Shown: positions 1 to 7,632 of the stretch, piece after piece | How the letters are laid out: every line of letters starts with the position of its first letter | Position numbering within the stretch: the first letter of the stretch is position 1 | Assembly (NCBI GenBank): GCA_964530215.1 | Contig: CAZHAJ010000047.1 | Span: 1 to 12,282, forward strand | Direction: 5' to 3' | Length of the DNA: 12,282 nucleotides | DNA from: JAAXTT01 sp964530215 | GTDB taxonomy: Bacteria; Bacillota; Desulfotomaculia; Desulfotomaculales; Desulfocucumaceae | Program-made: the position numbers and the translations under genes | Notes under the pieces: model-generated | What the model saw: the letters and a program-made list of their open reading frames with translations, nothing else | What the model was told of the DNA's origin: nothing | Databases searched by the model: none

Positions 1-191
1 AAATTTCACATCAATTAACTTTATCCGGACTGAAATCCGCATCCTCAGCTAATAACATAGATGTATTATTTGTAGGCTTTTAAAAAATAACTGTGACCAA
101 CTTTTTATGTCGACCACAGTTGTTTTATTTATTATTATTGTGTCTACACTAACAATTGACAGAGCCTAAAATCAATCAGCTTATCCGGGGC
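1..191. other. Intergenic region downstream of codY
   Basis: This AT-rich stretch holds no convincing coding sequence on either strand. It contains the codY-side terminator (82-121) and an ATT-rich run around 126-140. It also holds an imperfect direct repeat, ATCAATTAACTTTATCCGG at 10-28 against ATCAATCAGCTTATCCGG at 171-188. In many Firmicutes codY is followed by the flagellar flgB operon, so bases 1-81 could be the leader of the next transcription unit, but nothing visible here proves that. Confidence 0.6.
82..121 (-). terminator. Rho-independent terminator after codY
   Basis: Read on the minus strand, bases 121-109 (AACTGTGGTCGAC) pair with bases 101-89 (GTTGGTCACAGTT) through 13 positions, including three G-U wobbles, around a 7-base loop (ATAAAAA). 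The stem is followed by ATTTTTT at 88-82. The wobble pairs work only in minus-strand RNA, since the plus strand would give A-C mismatches, so the orientation fits the end of the codY transcript, whose stop codon lies 70 bases upstream. Confidence 0.85.
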
Positions 192-977
192 TTAATGTTG
201 CCTGACTCTGTCCAGTTCCTCCATTAGACGATCATTTAACACTTTTATATATGTTCCCTTCATACCAAGGGATCTTGACTCAATTACTCCGGCACTCTCA
301 AATTTCCTTAGGGCATTTACAATTACGCTGCGGGTAATACCTACCCTATCTGCAATTTTGCTGGCCACCAGCAGCCCTTCTTGACCTTCCAACTGTTCAA
401 ATATATGATTAACAGCATCCAACTCTGAGTACGATAGGGTTCCAATGGCAACTTGGACCGCGGCTCTTTTACGAGCTTCGTCTTCCATCCTTCCTGCTCT
501 AGCCCTTAGTATTTCCATTCCTACAACGGTAGCTCCATATTCAGCAAGAATCAAATCTTCATCGGTAAAATGCTGATCAAACTTGGCCAGCACCAATGTG
601 CCCAATCGAGATCCGGAGCCCATTATTGAGACAATAGTTGTAACTTTATTACCAAACTTACATTTGGCCTTGTGATTAAAAACACAAAAGTTATCCTTCT
701 GACAGAAATTTGCTTTAGTTTCATTATATTGCAGAAGATCTTCGTTATAATCCTGAGGAAAACCTTCAATAGACTCCATTATATCCCTCATAATCTCACA
801 CGAAAAACCCTCCAGATATTGATATCCAAGGGTTCTCCCACGCCTGTCCACTATATAAACACTACATCCTATATTTCTGCTTAGGATATCTGCAATTTCT
901 TTATAATCTACCGGATACCCCGCTGATTTCTGAAGTAATTTATTAATTGAACGCGTCTTATCCAGCAAAGCTCTCAA
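192..977 (-). CDS. codY: CodY, GTP/branched-chain amino acid-responsive global regulator
   Basis: CodY is the cytoplasmic DNA-binding repressor that Firmicutes use to sense GTP and isoleucine, leucine and valine and to control amino acid, motility, competence and virulence genes. The 261 residues match the usual family length (about 259). The N-terminal GAF-type sensor domain (about 1-155) includes a GFPQDY stretch at 72-77 in the expected ligand pocket. The near-invariant C-terminal winged helix runs over about 195-255, with ASKIADRVGITRSVIVNALR at 205-224. Ser217 corresponds to the regulatory Ser215 of the Bacillus protein. Cysteines 38, 60, 92, 98 and 106 sit in the sensor domain, unlike the Bacillus form. 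The start is TTG, preceded by GGAGGG ten bases upstream; no ATG fits the conserved N-terminus. It lies 31 bases after hslU, as in the Bacillus codV-clpQ-clpY-codY operon. Confidence 0.97.
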   Translation of the reverse strand: MRALLDKTRSINKLLQKSAGYPVDYKEIADILSRNIGCSVYIVDRRGRTLGYQYLEGFSCEIMRDIMESIEGFPQDYNEDLLQYNETKANFCQKDNFCVFNHKAKCKFGNKVTTIVSIMGSGSRLGTLVLAKFDQHFTDEDLILAEYGATVVGMEILRARAGRMEDEARKRAAVQVAIGTLSYSELDAVNHIFEQLEGQEGLLVASKIADRVGITRSVIVNALRKFESAGVIESRSLGMKGTYIKVLNDRLMEELDRVRQH

Positions 978-1008
978 AACTATAATTCCCTCCAGTGATT
1001 CCTATAGT

Positions 1009-2409
1009 CTATAATATATATCTACTCAAGTCCTCATTTTTAGCCACTTCACTTAGTTTCTTATTTACATACTCCCGTTCAATAGTCAATTCCTTATCGT
1101 CCATTGTCGGGGCCTCAAAAGACAAGTCTTCCAGCAGCTTTTCCATAATGGTATGAAGACGCCTAGCACCGATATTCTCTGTATGTCCATTTACAGTATA
1201 AGCTATTTTAGCGATTTCAACAAGTGAATTTTGTGAAAATTCAACATTCAGCCCCTCTGTAGCCAGTAACGCCTTATACTGTTTAATAAGCGAGTTTTTG
1301 GGCTCCGTCAATATCTGCAAAAAATCCTCCTCGCTCAAGCTGTCCAGTTCTACCCTTATAGGAAATCTGCCCTGTAGCTCGGGCATGAGATCGGATGGTT
1401 TGGTCATATGGAAAGCACCGGCAGCTATAAAGAGGATATGGTCGGTTTTAACTTGTCCATATTTAGTTACCACTGTAGAACCCTCAACAATTGGCAAAAT
1501 GTCTCTCTGAACCCCGCCCCTGGAGACATCGGGCCCGGATACTCCCTCTCTAACTGCAATTTTATCGATTTCATCCAAAAATACTATACCGCTTTCCTCT
1601 GCCCTGCGAACTGCCTGAGAAGTCACCTCATCCATATCTATCAACTTCTGCGCTTCCTGCTGCAAAAGAATTTTGCGAGCTTCGGCAACGGTAACTCTTC
1701 TTTTCTTCTTCTTTTTGGGAAACATACTGCCCAGCATATCCTGAATATTTATTCCCATTTCTTCAACACCTGCACCGGTAAATACATCCATCATAGGTGC
1801 AGTGTTTTCCTCAACATCAATTTCTAAAAATTCATTTTCCAGTTCTCCCCGAGCCAGTTTTTCCCTCAAGCTCTCCCTTTCAAATTCAACCCGGCGAGCC
1901 ATTTGGTCATTATCACGATGAGTAGGAGAATTTTGCTGTTCCGAACCTCCAAAAATCATCTCCAAGGGGTTTTTCATGGGAGATTCATTTTTTGGAAGGG
2001 GAGCTAACAATTCCACTATCCTCTCTTCAGTCATTTTTTTTGCTCTTTCTTCAACCTTGGCAACCTTTTCAGAACGAACCATCCTTATGGAAGTTTCCAC
2101 CAGATCACGAATCATACTTTCCACATCTCGCCCGACATATCCTACTTCGGTAAACTTTGTAGCCTCAATTTTAACAAAAGGAGCCTTAACCAGCTTAGCC
2201 AGCCTGCGGGCTATTTCAGTCTTCCCCACTCCTGTGGGTCCAATCATCAGAATGTTTTTAGGAACCACTTCGTCTTTCAAATCTTCCGGTAATTTTGATC
2301 TCCGATAGCGATTTCTCAGGGCAACAGCAACAGACTTTTTTGCTTTCTCCTGACCCACAATATATTTGTCCAGCTCAACCACTATTTCGCGGGGAGTAAG
2401 ATTTTCCAT
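1009..2409 (-). CDS. hslU: HslU (ClpY), ATPase subunit of the HslUV protease
   Basis: HslU is the AAA+ unfoldase that feeds substrates to the HslV peptidase in the cytoplasm. The 466-residue product (family about 443-467) shows Walker A GPTGVGKT at 57-64, the pore loop GYVG at 90-93, Walker B IVFLDEID at 275-282 and sensor-2 GARRL at 414-418. Its C-terminal LSRYIL matches the conserved tail that inserts into HslV. The variable I-domain spans about 110-240 and contains a basic run, KKKKKRR, at 232-238. I chose ATG at 2409 because AGGAGG lies seven bases upstream; an in-frame ATG at 2433 would add eight residues but lacks a good ribosome binding site and family support. It lies 52 bases after hslV. 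A CodY-box-like palindrome lies inside the gene at 1227-1241. Confidence 0.97.
   Translation of the reverse strand: MENLTPREIVVELDKYIVGQEKAKKSVAVALRNRYRRSKLPEDLKDEVVPKNILMIGPTGVGKTEIARRLAKLVKAPFVKIEATKFTEVGYVGRDVESMIRDLVETSIRMVRSEKVAKVEERAKKMTEERIVELLAPLPKNESPMKNPLEMIFGGSEQQNSPTHRDNDQMARRVEFERESLREKLARGELENEFLEIDVEENTAPMMDVFTGAGVEEMGINIQDMLGSMFPKKKKKRRVTVAEARKILLQQEAQKLIDMDEVTSQAVRRAEESGIVFLDEIDKIAVREGVSGPDVSRGGVQRDILPIVEGSTVVTKYGQVKTDHILFIAAGAFHMTKPSDLMPELQGRFPIRVELDSLSEEDFLQILTEPKNSLIKQYKALLATEGLNVEFSQNSLVEIAKIAYTVNGHTENIGARRLHTIMEKLLEDLSFEAPTMDDKELTIEREYVNKKLSEVAKNEDLSRYIL
1227..1241. promoter_or_regulatory. CodY-box-like palindrome inside hslU
   Basis: AATTTTGTGAAAATT matches the published CodY box AATTTTCWGAAAATT at 14 of 15 positions, and also at 14 of 15 on the other strand. 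The palindrome extends to 8-base arms (TGAATTTT and AAAATTCA, 1225-1243). It is about 250 bases upstream of the codY start, within the hslU coding region. Binding is inferred; the codons also encode an ordinary hslU segment (VEFSQNSLV). Confidence 0.4.
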
Positions 2410-2461
2410 ATAAAGACCTCCTAAAGCATACATATCTTTGGTACTGTTAGTTTCTCCGGTT

Positions 2462-2998
2462 TTAAATTACCAGTTCTTCCAGTACTATTTCATTGTTGGT
2501 ATACACACAAATTTCTGCAGCAATACCTAATGACTTAAAAGCTATTTCAGATGCCGACATATCTGAGTGTCTTGCCAATGCACGGGCAGCCGACAAAGCA
2601 TATGGTCCTCCGGAGCCAATGGCCACTATTCCGTCGTCCGGCTCTATTACCTCACCACCACCTGATATAACCAGCATGTATTGCCTGTCCGCTACCACAA
2701 GCAAAGCTTCCAATTTTCTAAGAACCCGATCCATACGCCAATCCTTAGCCAATTCAACAGCAGCTCTCTGAAGATTACCTCCATATGACTCCAGCTTTCC
2801 TTCAAATTTTTCAAATAAAGTAAAAGCATCGGCTACTGAGCCGGCAAAACCTGCCAAAACGGTGTTATTATGAAGTCGCCTGATTTTTTTTGCAGTATGC
2901 TTAAGAATGGTGTTCTGCCCAAATGTAACCTGACCGTCTCCTGCCATTGCTACCGTATCTCCCTTTTTAACTGCTACAATGGTGGTTGCATGGAACAT
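2462..2998 (-). CDS. hslV: HslV (ClpQ), threonine peptidase subunit of the HslUV protease
   Basis: HslV forms the proteasome-like peptidase chamber that works with HslU. The 178 residues fit the family. By homology, a short propeptide MFHA is removed to expose Thr5 as the N-terminal nucleophile. Asp21, Lys37 and Ser129 (in GSGG) fall at the spacing of the family's Asp17, Lys33 and Ser125 counted from the mature threonine. Also visible are AGDGQVTFGQ at 19-28 and LAGFAGSVADAFTLFEKFE at 48-66. The nucleophile is the usual threonine, whereas the Bacillus subtilis form is reported to use serine. The start ATG at 2998 has GGGGAGG nine bases upstream. The gene heads hslV-hslU-codY and is separated from xerC by a 113-base AT-rich gap that may carry a promoter. 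Confidence 0.97.
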   Translation of the reverse strand: MFHATTIVAVKKGDTVAMAGDGQVTFGQNTILKHTAKKIRRLHNNTVLAGFAGSVADAFTLFEKFEGKLESYGGNLQRAAVELAKDWRMDRVLRKLEALLVVADRQYMLVISGGGEVIEPDDGIVAIGSGGPYALSAARALARHSDMSASEIAFKSLGIAAEICVYTNNEIVLEELVI

Positions 2999-3030
2999 CT
3001 TCCTCTTCCTCCCCGCTTGACCTTGGTTTT

Positions 3031-3044
3031 GATAATATATTATC
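3031..3044. repeat. Perfect palindrome upstream of hslV
   Basis: GATAATATATTATC is a perfect 14-base palindrome in the 113-base xerC-hslV gap, 33 bases from the hslV start. It is flanked asymmetrically by CTTGG (3022-3026) and CCAAG (3044-3048). It could be an operator or a weak hairpin, or simply result from AT richness. Confidence 0.4.
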
Positions 3045-3111
3045 CAAGTATAATAAAAATACCGTAATTATCGTGTTATATTCATATATATTCTATCATA
3101 TATATACAAAC

Positions 3112-4041
3112 TTACTTCTTTCTATTATCTTCTAACTGCCGCACCCTTGGGTGGCTATTTAAGTATACTTCCCTGAGCCTTTCCTTAGTCAAATGTGTAT
3201 ATATCTGGGTAGTTGACAAATTTTTATGACCCAACATTTCCTGAACCGACCTTAAATCAGCACCCCTGTCCAACATATGAGTAGCAAAAGTATGTCTTAG
3301 TGTGTGTGGGCTGATATTACCTTGAAAACCTAGATTGGCAGTATATTTCTTAATAATCTTCCTTATTCCCCGATCTGTCAACTTAAATCCCTTGTAGTTA
3401 AGAAATACTTCTTTATCCTTGCTATTTCGTGCAAGGATTGGTCGGGATATTTCCAAATATGTCTCCAATGCTTCTATGGCATAAGAGCCCAGAGGTGCCA
3501 GACGCTCCTTTGAGCCTTTTCCTAAAACTCTAATTTCCCCTCTTTCCAAATCTATATCGCTAATCTCCAAGCCCACCAATTCCCCAACTCTAATACCGGA
3601 AGAGTATAGTGTCTCCAGTATAGCTCGATCCCTCAATGCAAGAGCATTATTGGTTTGAGGAGCTTCCATTAAAGCAAAACAGTCTTCAATATATAAAAAA
3701 TCAGGCAATTTTTTGTCCAACTTTAATGGAGCAACATTTTTCAAAGGATTTGCAAAAACCAAACCCTCTCTTCCAAGGTAGCGGTAAAATGATCGCCAGG
3801 CAGCCAGACGCCTAGAAATGGATGTTTTCGCCAGATTATTAAAGTAAAGCTCGCTTAAATATAATCTTACCAGTTTGGAATCCAGATCGTTTGGTTTAAT
3901 CATAAAATCCTGTTTGCCTAATGCACCTGCAAAAAAATCCAAACCATGATATAAGTCCCGACGATAACTGATGATGGTATGGGGAGAATAATTCTTTTCG
4001 GTATCTAAATAATAGATGAAGCTGTCAATATAGGAGTACAT
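3112..4041 (-). CDS. xerC: XerC-type tyrosine recombinase
   Basis: Site-specific recombinase of the Xer family, expected to resolve chromosome dimers at dif with its partner XerD or CodV. From ATG 4041 the protein has 309 residues, close to the family norm of about 300. The N-terminal SAM-like core-binding domain covers about 1-90. The catalytic domain holds Arg151 (GIRVGEL), Lys175 (GKGSKER), His246 and Arg249 (HTLRH), His272 (LGHKNLS) and the nucleophile Tyr281 (QIYTHL), so the active site is complete. I chose 4041 because AAGGAGG lies five bases upstream; an upstream ATG at 4080 would overlap trmFO and lacks such a site. Its place between trmFO and hslVU is the conserved Firmicutes codV position, so this is a housekeeping recombinase, not an integrase of a mobile element. 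Confidence 0.95.
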   Translation of the reverse strand: MYSYIDSFIYYLDTEKNYSPHTIISYRRDLYHGLDFFAGALGKQDFMIKPNDLDSKLVRLYLSELYFNNLAKTSISRRLAAWRSFYRYLGREGLVFANPLKNVAPLKLDKKLPDFLYIEDCFALMEAPQTNNALALRDRAILETLYSSGIRVGELVGLEISDIDLERGEIRVLGKGSKERLAPLGSYAIEALETYLEISRPILARNSKDKEVFLNYKGFKLTDRGIRKIIKKYTANLGFQGNISPHTLRHTFATHMLDRGADLRSVQEMLGHKNLSTTQIYTHLTKERLREVYLNSHPRVRQLEDNRKK

Positions 4042-4054
4042 AACAGCCTCCTTA

Positions 4055-5371
4055 TTAAACTGACAACTCATTGCTAGCAATAAATTGCCTCAATACTTGT
4101 AGTGCTTTTTCTGAGATCTTGCTGTTTCTTAAGCGACGATCCCTGATTTTTTCCTCCAGAGAAGGAAGCAGTCCAAAGGTGATATTCATTGGCTGGAAGT
4201 TCTTTGAATCAGCCCCTGTGATATAATGAGCCAGTGCACCATGTGCAGTTTGCGAAGGAAAAACCAATGGTTCTTTACCCAGCAACAAACGTCCGGCATT
4301 AACTCCGGCCACTAGCCCTGAGGAAGCAGATTCCAGATAACCTTCCACACCTGTTATTTGGCCGGCGAAAAATAGATTTGGCCTGTCTTTAAACTGATAG
4401 GTGTCTTTTAGCAGTCTTGGTGAATTAATGTAAGTATTACGATGCATTACTCCAAATCTTACAAATTCAGCATTTTCCAATCCCGGGATCATGCTGAATA
4501 CCCTTTGCTGTTCACCCCACTTAAGATGAGTCTGGAACCCCACTATGTTATACAATGATCCAACTACGTTATCCTGTCTTAACTGCACCACTGCATAAGG
4601 TCTTTTTCCGGTGGTAGGATCAACCAAACCCACCGGCTTTAAAGGCCCATAACGCATGGTGTCTTCACCCCGAGTAGCCAACACTTCTATGGGCATACAA
4701 CCTTCAAAGTTAACTTCCTTTTCAAATTCCTTTATGGGTGCCCGCTCTGCAGCGGCTAACTCATTCCTGAAACTAAGGTATTGATCCTTTTCCATAGGAC
4801 AATTAATATAGTGGCCTTCTCCCTTATCATAGCGAGAAGACTTAAATGCTTTATTCATATCAATAGACTCCAGAGTCACAATGGGGGCCACTGCATCGTA
4901 AAAATAAAGATAACTCTGTCCTGTCAGCTCAAGAATAGCTTTTTCCATTGACTGAGATGTCAACGGTCCTGTGGCTATTATCAACACTTCATCCAAGGGA
5001 ATTGATGTTACCTCCTGCCGATTAATTTCAACCAGCGGATGATTTTCCAATTCCCTTGTAACTGCAGCAGAAAAAAGATCTCTGTCAACAGCCAAAGCTC
5101 CCCCGGCAGGTACTTTGTATTTATCGGCACAAGACATGATGAGTGAACCCAACTGTCTCATTTCTTCTTTAAGCAGTCCCACAGCATTCTCCAAAGACGA
5201 TGCTCTAAAAGAGTTGCTGCACACCAATTCAGCAAACTTGTCACTTGTGTGAGCCGGAGTAAGCTTTCCCGGTCTCATTTCATAAAGCTTAACCTTAATG
5301 CCCATCCTCACCAGCTGCCAAGTAGCTTCAGCTCCGGCCAAACCGGCTCCAATAACTGTCACAGAATTCAA
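4055..5371 (-). CDS. trmFO: TrmFO, folate/FAD-dependent tRNA (uracil-54-C5)-methyltransferase
   Basis: TrmFO makes 5-methyluridine at position 54 of the tRNA T-loop, using methylenetetrahydrofolate and FAD. Counted from TTG 5371 (438 residues; Bacillus form 435), the FAD Rossmann motif VIGAGLAGAEA lies at 6-16. The two conserved cysteines are Cys51 (ELVCSNS) and Cys224 (EGCMPIEV). Other conserved blocks are VPAGGALAVDRDLF at 87-100, YFYDAVAPIV at 156-165, and GVEGYLESA and NFQPMN in the C-terminal half. The start is uncertain: TTG 5371 has AAAAGGGG upstream and gives the family length, while ATG 5404 would add 11 residues with only a weak AAGG. The gene starts 7 or 40 bases after the topA stop, depending on the start used, so the two are very likely cotranscribed. 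Confidence 0.95.
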   Translation of the reverse strand: MNSVTVIGAGLAGAEATWQLVRMGIKVKLYEMRPGKLTPAHTSDKFAELVCSNSFRASSLENAVGLLKEEMRQLGSLIMSCADKYKVPAGGALAVDRDLFSAAVTRELENHPLVEINRQEVTSIPLDEVLIIATGPLTSQSMEKAILELTGQSYLYFYDAVAPIVTLESIDMNKAFKSSRYDKGEGHYINCPMEKDQYLSFRNELAAAERAPIKEFEKEVNFEGCMPIEVLATRGEDTMRYGPLKPVGLVDPTTGKRPYAVVQLRQDNVVGSLYNIVGFQTHLKWGEQQRVFSMIPGLENAEFVRFGVMHRNTYINSPRLLKDTYQFKDRPNLFFAGQITGVEGYLESASSGLVAGVNAGRLLLGKEPLVFPSQTAHGALAHYITGADSKNFQPMNITFGLLPSLEEKIRDRRLRNSKISEKALQVLRQFIASNELSV

Positions 5372-5410
5372 GTTAAATCCCCTTTTGAAATTAATTTCGT
5401 CCATAAAACC

Positions 5411-7507
5411 TTATTTTTTTTCTTCCTTCACTGCAACACCTGAAGCAGTGCAAGTGGGTGATATACACTTTGCTTCTTCGGCACCCTTTCTCTTTTTTAT
5501 AACTGTGATTCCCCCACATACCGGGCATTTCTCCTCACTGGGACAATCCCAAACAATAAACTCACACTGAGGATAATTGCTGCACCCATAAAAAGGACGG
5601 CCTTTTTTGCTTCTCCGCAAAACCAACTCTCCGTCACAATTAGGACATTTTACCCCGGTTGGCTCCAACAGTGGTTTTGTAAAACGGCATTCCGGAAATC
5701 CAGGACAGGCAAGGAATTTACCATAACGACCCATCTTAACCACTAAGTTTCGCTGACAGTTCTCACATAACTCGTCAGTGACTTCCGGGGCAACTTCTAC
5801 CTGGCCAATCTCCTGTTCTGCTTTAGTCAATGTGTCTCTAAAAGGTAAGTAGAACTCTTGGAGAACACTGTCCCACCCCAACTTACCTTCTTCCACTTGG
5901 TCCAGTTTTTCCTCCATTAAAGCCGTGAATTCAACATCAATTATATCTTTAAAGTACTCTTTCAACATGTTTACTACCACAACACCCAATTCTGTAGGAT
6001 AGAATTGCCTCTTTTCTTTTACAACATAACCACGTCTCTGAATTGTTTCCACTATAGGAGCATAGGTGCTGGGCCGGCCGATACCCTTTTCCTCTAATGT
6101 TTTAATTAAACTGGCATCGGTATATCTTGGAGCAGGTATCGTAAAATGCTGTTTTGGGAGCAATTCTTTTTTAACCAGACTATCCCCCTCATCCATCTCC
6201 GGCAAAACCTTAACATCATCATCTTCCCGGCTCTCATCACTGGATTCCTGGTAAACCTTCATGAAGCCTGGAAACTTAATAATTGAGCCGTTAGCTCTGA
6301 ATATATATTTACCTGCCTTAATATCAACGGCAGTGGTATCGATAACAGCTGCACTCATCTGACTTGCAATAAAGCGTTCCCAAATCAGTTTGTACAACTT
6401 ATACTGATCCCTTGTAAGAAACGCCTTGATTGAATCCGGGGTCCTTTGCGCTGAAGTGGGCCTTATGGCTTCATGGGCATCCTGAATTTTTCCCTTAGTT
6501 TTATGCGCTGGGGCTTTTGCAGATGCATACTCCTTGCCGAAATGTTCAGTTATAAACTGAAGGGCTTCTTCCCGAGCAGTATCCGACACCCTGACAGAGT
6601 CCGTTCTTATGTAGGTAACCAAACCCACGGGGCCCTCTTTACCCAGCTCAATACCCTCATAGATTTGCTGAGCCACCATCATTGTTTTCCTGGCAGTAAA
6701 GTTGAGCTTGCGATAAGCATCCTGCTGCAGACTGCTGGTAATAAACGAAGCCGCGGGTTGACGAAGCTTTTCTTTACGGGTCACTTTTTCAATGTAAAAT
6801 GATTGGTTACTAAGTTCGGCAACAATGGTGTCCATTTTCTCTTTATTGGGAATTGTTGCTTTCCCTTTGCCCACCCGGTATAGCTTAGCTTCAAAATCAT
6901 TACCGCTTTTGTTTGCTAATTTTGCCGTCAAAGACCAATATTCTTCCGGAATAAACGATTGGATTTCCTCTTCCCGGTCAACGATCAGGCGAACAGCTAC
7001 AGACTGAACACGCCCGGCACTAAGCCCCTTCTTAACCTTCTTCCACAACAAAGGACTTAAATTATACCCCACCAGTCTGTCCAGAATTCGTCTTGCCTGC
7101 TGGGCAAATACTCTTTTACTGTCGATTAGACGGGGGGTTTTAACAGCGTTTTTGATTGCGGTTTTGGTGATTTCGTTAAACTCTATTCTGCATTTGGCAT
7201 CAGTCTCAATTGCCAGAAGATGCTGCAAATGCCAGGCAATTGCCTCACCCTCACGATCAGGGTCAGATGCCAACAGCACTTTATCCGATTTTTTTGCTGC
7301 GGCACGCAGTTCCTTTATAATATCCCCTTTTCCCCTAATTGAGATATATTTGGGCTCAAAATCTTTTTCAGGCTCTACACCAAGCTGACTCTTGGGCAGA
7401 TCTCTTAAATGACCCATTGACGCTTTTACAAAATATCTACTCCCTAAAAACTTGCCAATACTTTTGGCTTTGGCGGGAGACTCTACAATAACTAATGTCT
7501 TCCCCAA
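5411..7507 (-). CDS. topA: DNA topoisomerase I (type IA)
   Basis: TopA relaxes negative supercoils by cutting one strand through a 5'-phosphotyrosine link. The 698-residue protein has a TOPRIM domain with Glu9 (VIVESPAKAKS) and the acidic triad Asp82/Asp84/Glu86 (SDPDREGEAIAWH). The catalytic tyrosine is Tyr299 (LVTYIRTDS). Conserved EGKGIGRP-like sequence EEKGIGRPSTYAPI is at 472-485. Three C-terminal four-cysteine zinc fingers have cysteines at 581/584/601/607, 621/624/642/648 and 661/664/681/686. Length and domain order are normal for Firmicutes. The start is TTG, with AGAGGTG five bases upstream and MGKTLVIVES as the expected N-terminus. The 125-base gap to dprA holds two consensus TATAAT elements and an inverted repeat, so an own promoter is plausible; trmFO follows after a few bases. 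Confidence 0.97.
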   Translation of the reverse strand: MGKTLVIVESPAKAKSIGKFLGSRYFVKASMGHLRDLPKSQLGVEPEKDFEPKYISIRGKGDIIKELRAAAKKSDKVLLASDPDREGEAIAWHLQHLLAIETDAKCRIEFNEITKTAIKNAVKTPRLIDSKRVFAQQARRILDRLVGYNLSPLLWKKVKKGLSAGRVQSVAVRLIVDREEEIQSFIPEEYWSLTAKLANKSGNDFEAKLYRVGKGKATIPNKEKMDTIVAELSNQSFYIEKVTRKEKLRQPAASFITSSLQQDAYRKLNFTARKTMMVAQQIYEGIELGKEGPVGLVTYIRTDSVRVSDTAREEALQFITEHFGKEYASAKAPAHKTKGKIQDAHEAIRPTSAQRTPDSIKAFLTRDQYKLYKLIWERFIASQMSAAVIDTTAVDIKAGKYIFRANGSIIKFPGFMKVYQESSDESREDDDVKVLPEMDEGDSLVKKELLPKQHFTIPAPRYTDASLIKTLEEKGIGRPSTYAPIVETIQRRGYVVKEKRQFYPTELGVVVVNMLKEYFKDIIDVEFTALMEEKLDQVEEGKLGWDSVLQEFYLPFRDTLTKAEQEIGQVEVAPEVTDELCENCQRNLVVKMGRYGKFLACPGFPECRFTKPLLEPTGVKCPNCDGELVLRRSKKGRPFYGCSNYPQCEFIVWDCPSEEKCPVCGGITVIKKRKGAEEAKCISPTCTASGVAVKEEKK

Positions 7508-7527
7508 AACTACACCTCTTGTAATTC

Positions 7528-7559
7528 ATCATGCTCAAATTATAAACTGACAGCATGAT
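7528..7559. promoter_or_regulatory. Inverted repeat around a -10-like element upstream of topA
   Basis: ATCATGCT (7528-7535) and AGCATGAT (7552-7559) are perfect 8-base inverted arms around a 16-base spacer. The spacer carries TATAAT on the minus strand (7544-7539). A start near 7532 would leave a leader of about 25 bases containing the topA ribosome binding site. No good -35 is seen 17 bases upstream. A second TATAAT (7595-7590) lies further up. The arms could bind a dimeric regulator or fold as a hairpin in the topA leader. Confidence 0.35.
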
Positions 7560-7632
7560 AATATTTTATTCCAATCATCAATTGTTGTTATTATAGACGA
7601 AATTAACTCTCTTAAATACATGGAGCAAACCG

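Noticed and set aside
156..161. Perfect TTGACA on the plus strand
   Set aside because: No -10-like hexamer at 16-18 bases downstream and no plus-strand gene follows.
2052..2078. CodY-box-like CTTTTCAGAACG inside hslU
   Set aside because: Six of 15 positions mismatch the consensus and it is not palindromic.
1298..2308. Plus-strand open frames opposite hslU
   Set aside because: They have no ribosome binding sites or recognisable domains and are shadows of a strongly conserved minus-strand gene.
3013..3035. CtsR-like repeat (minus-strand AGGTCAA with an upstream ATCAAA) before hslV
   Set aside because: Only one half-site is good; the other half has mismatches and the spacing is five instead of three bases.
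3112..4041. Tyrosine recombinase as a sign of a mobile element
   Set aside because: Its position between trmFO and hslV and its full XerC-like sequence mark it as the housekeeping gene; no attachment-site repeats or phage genes accompany it.
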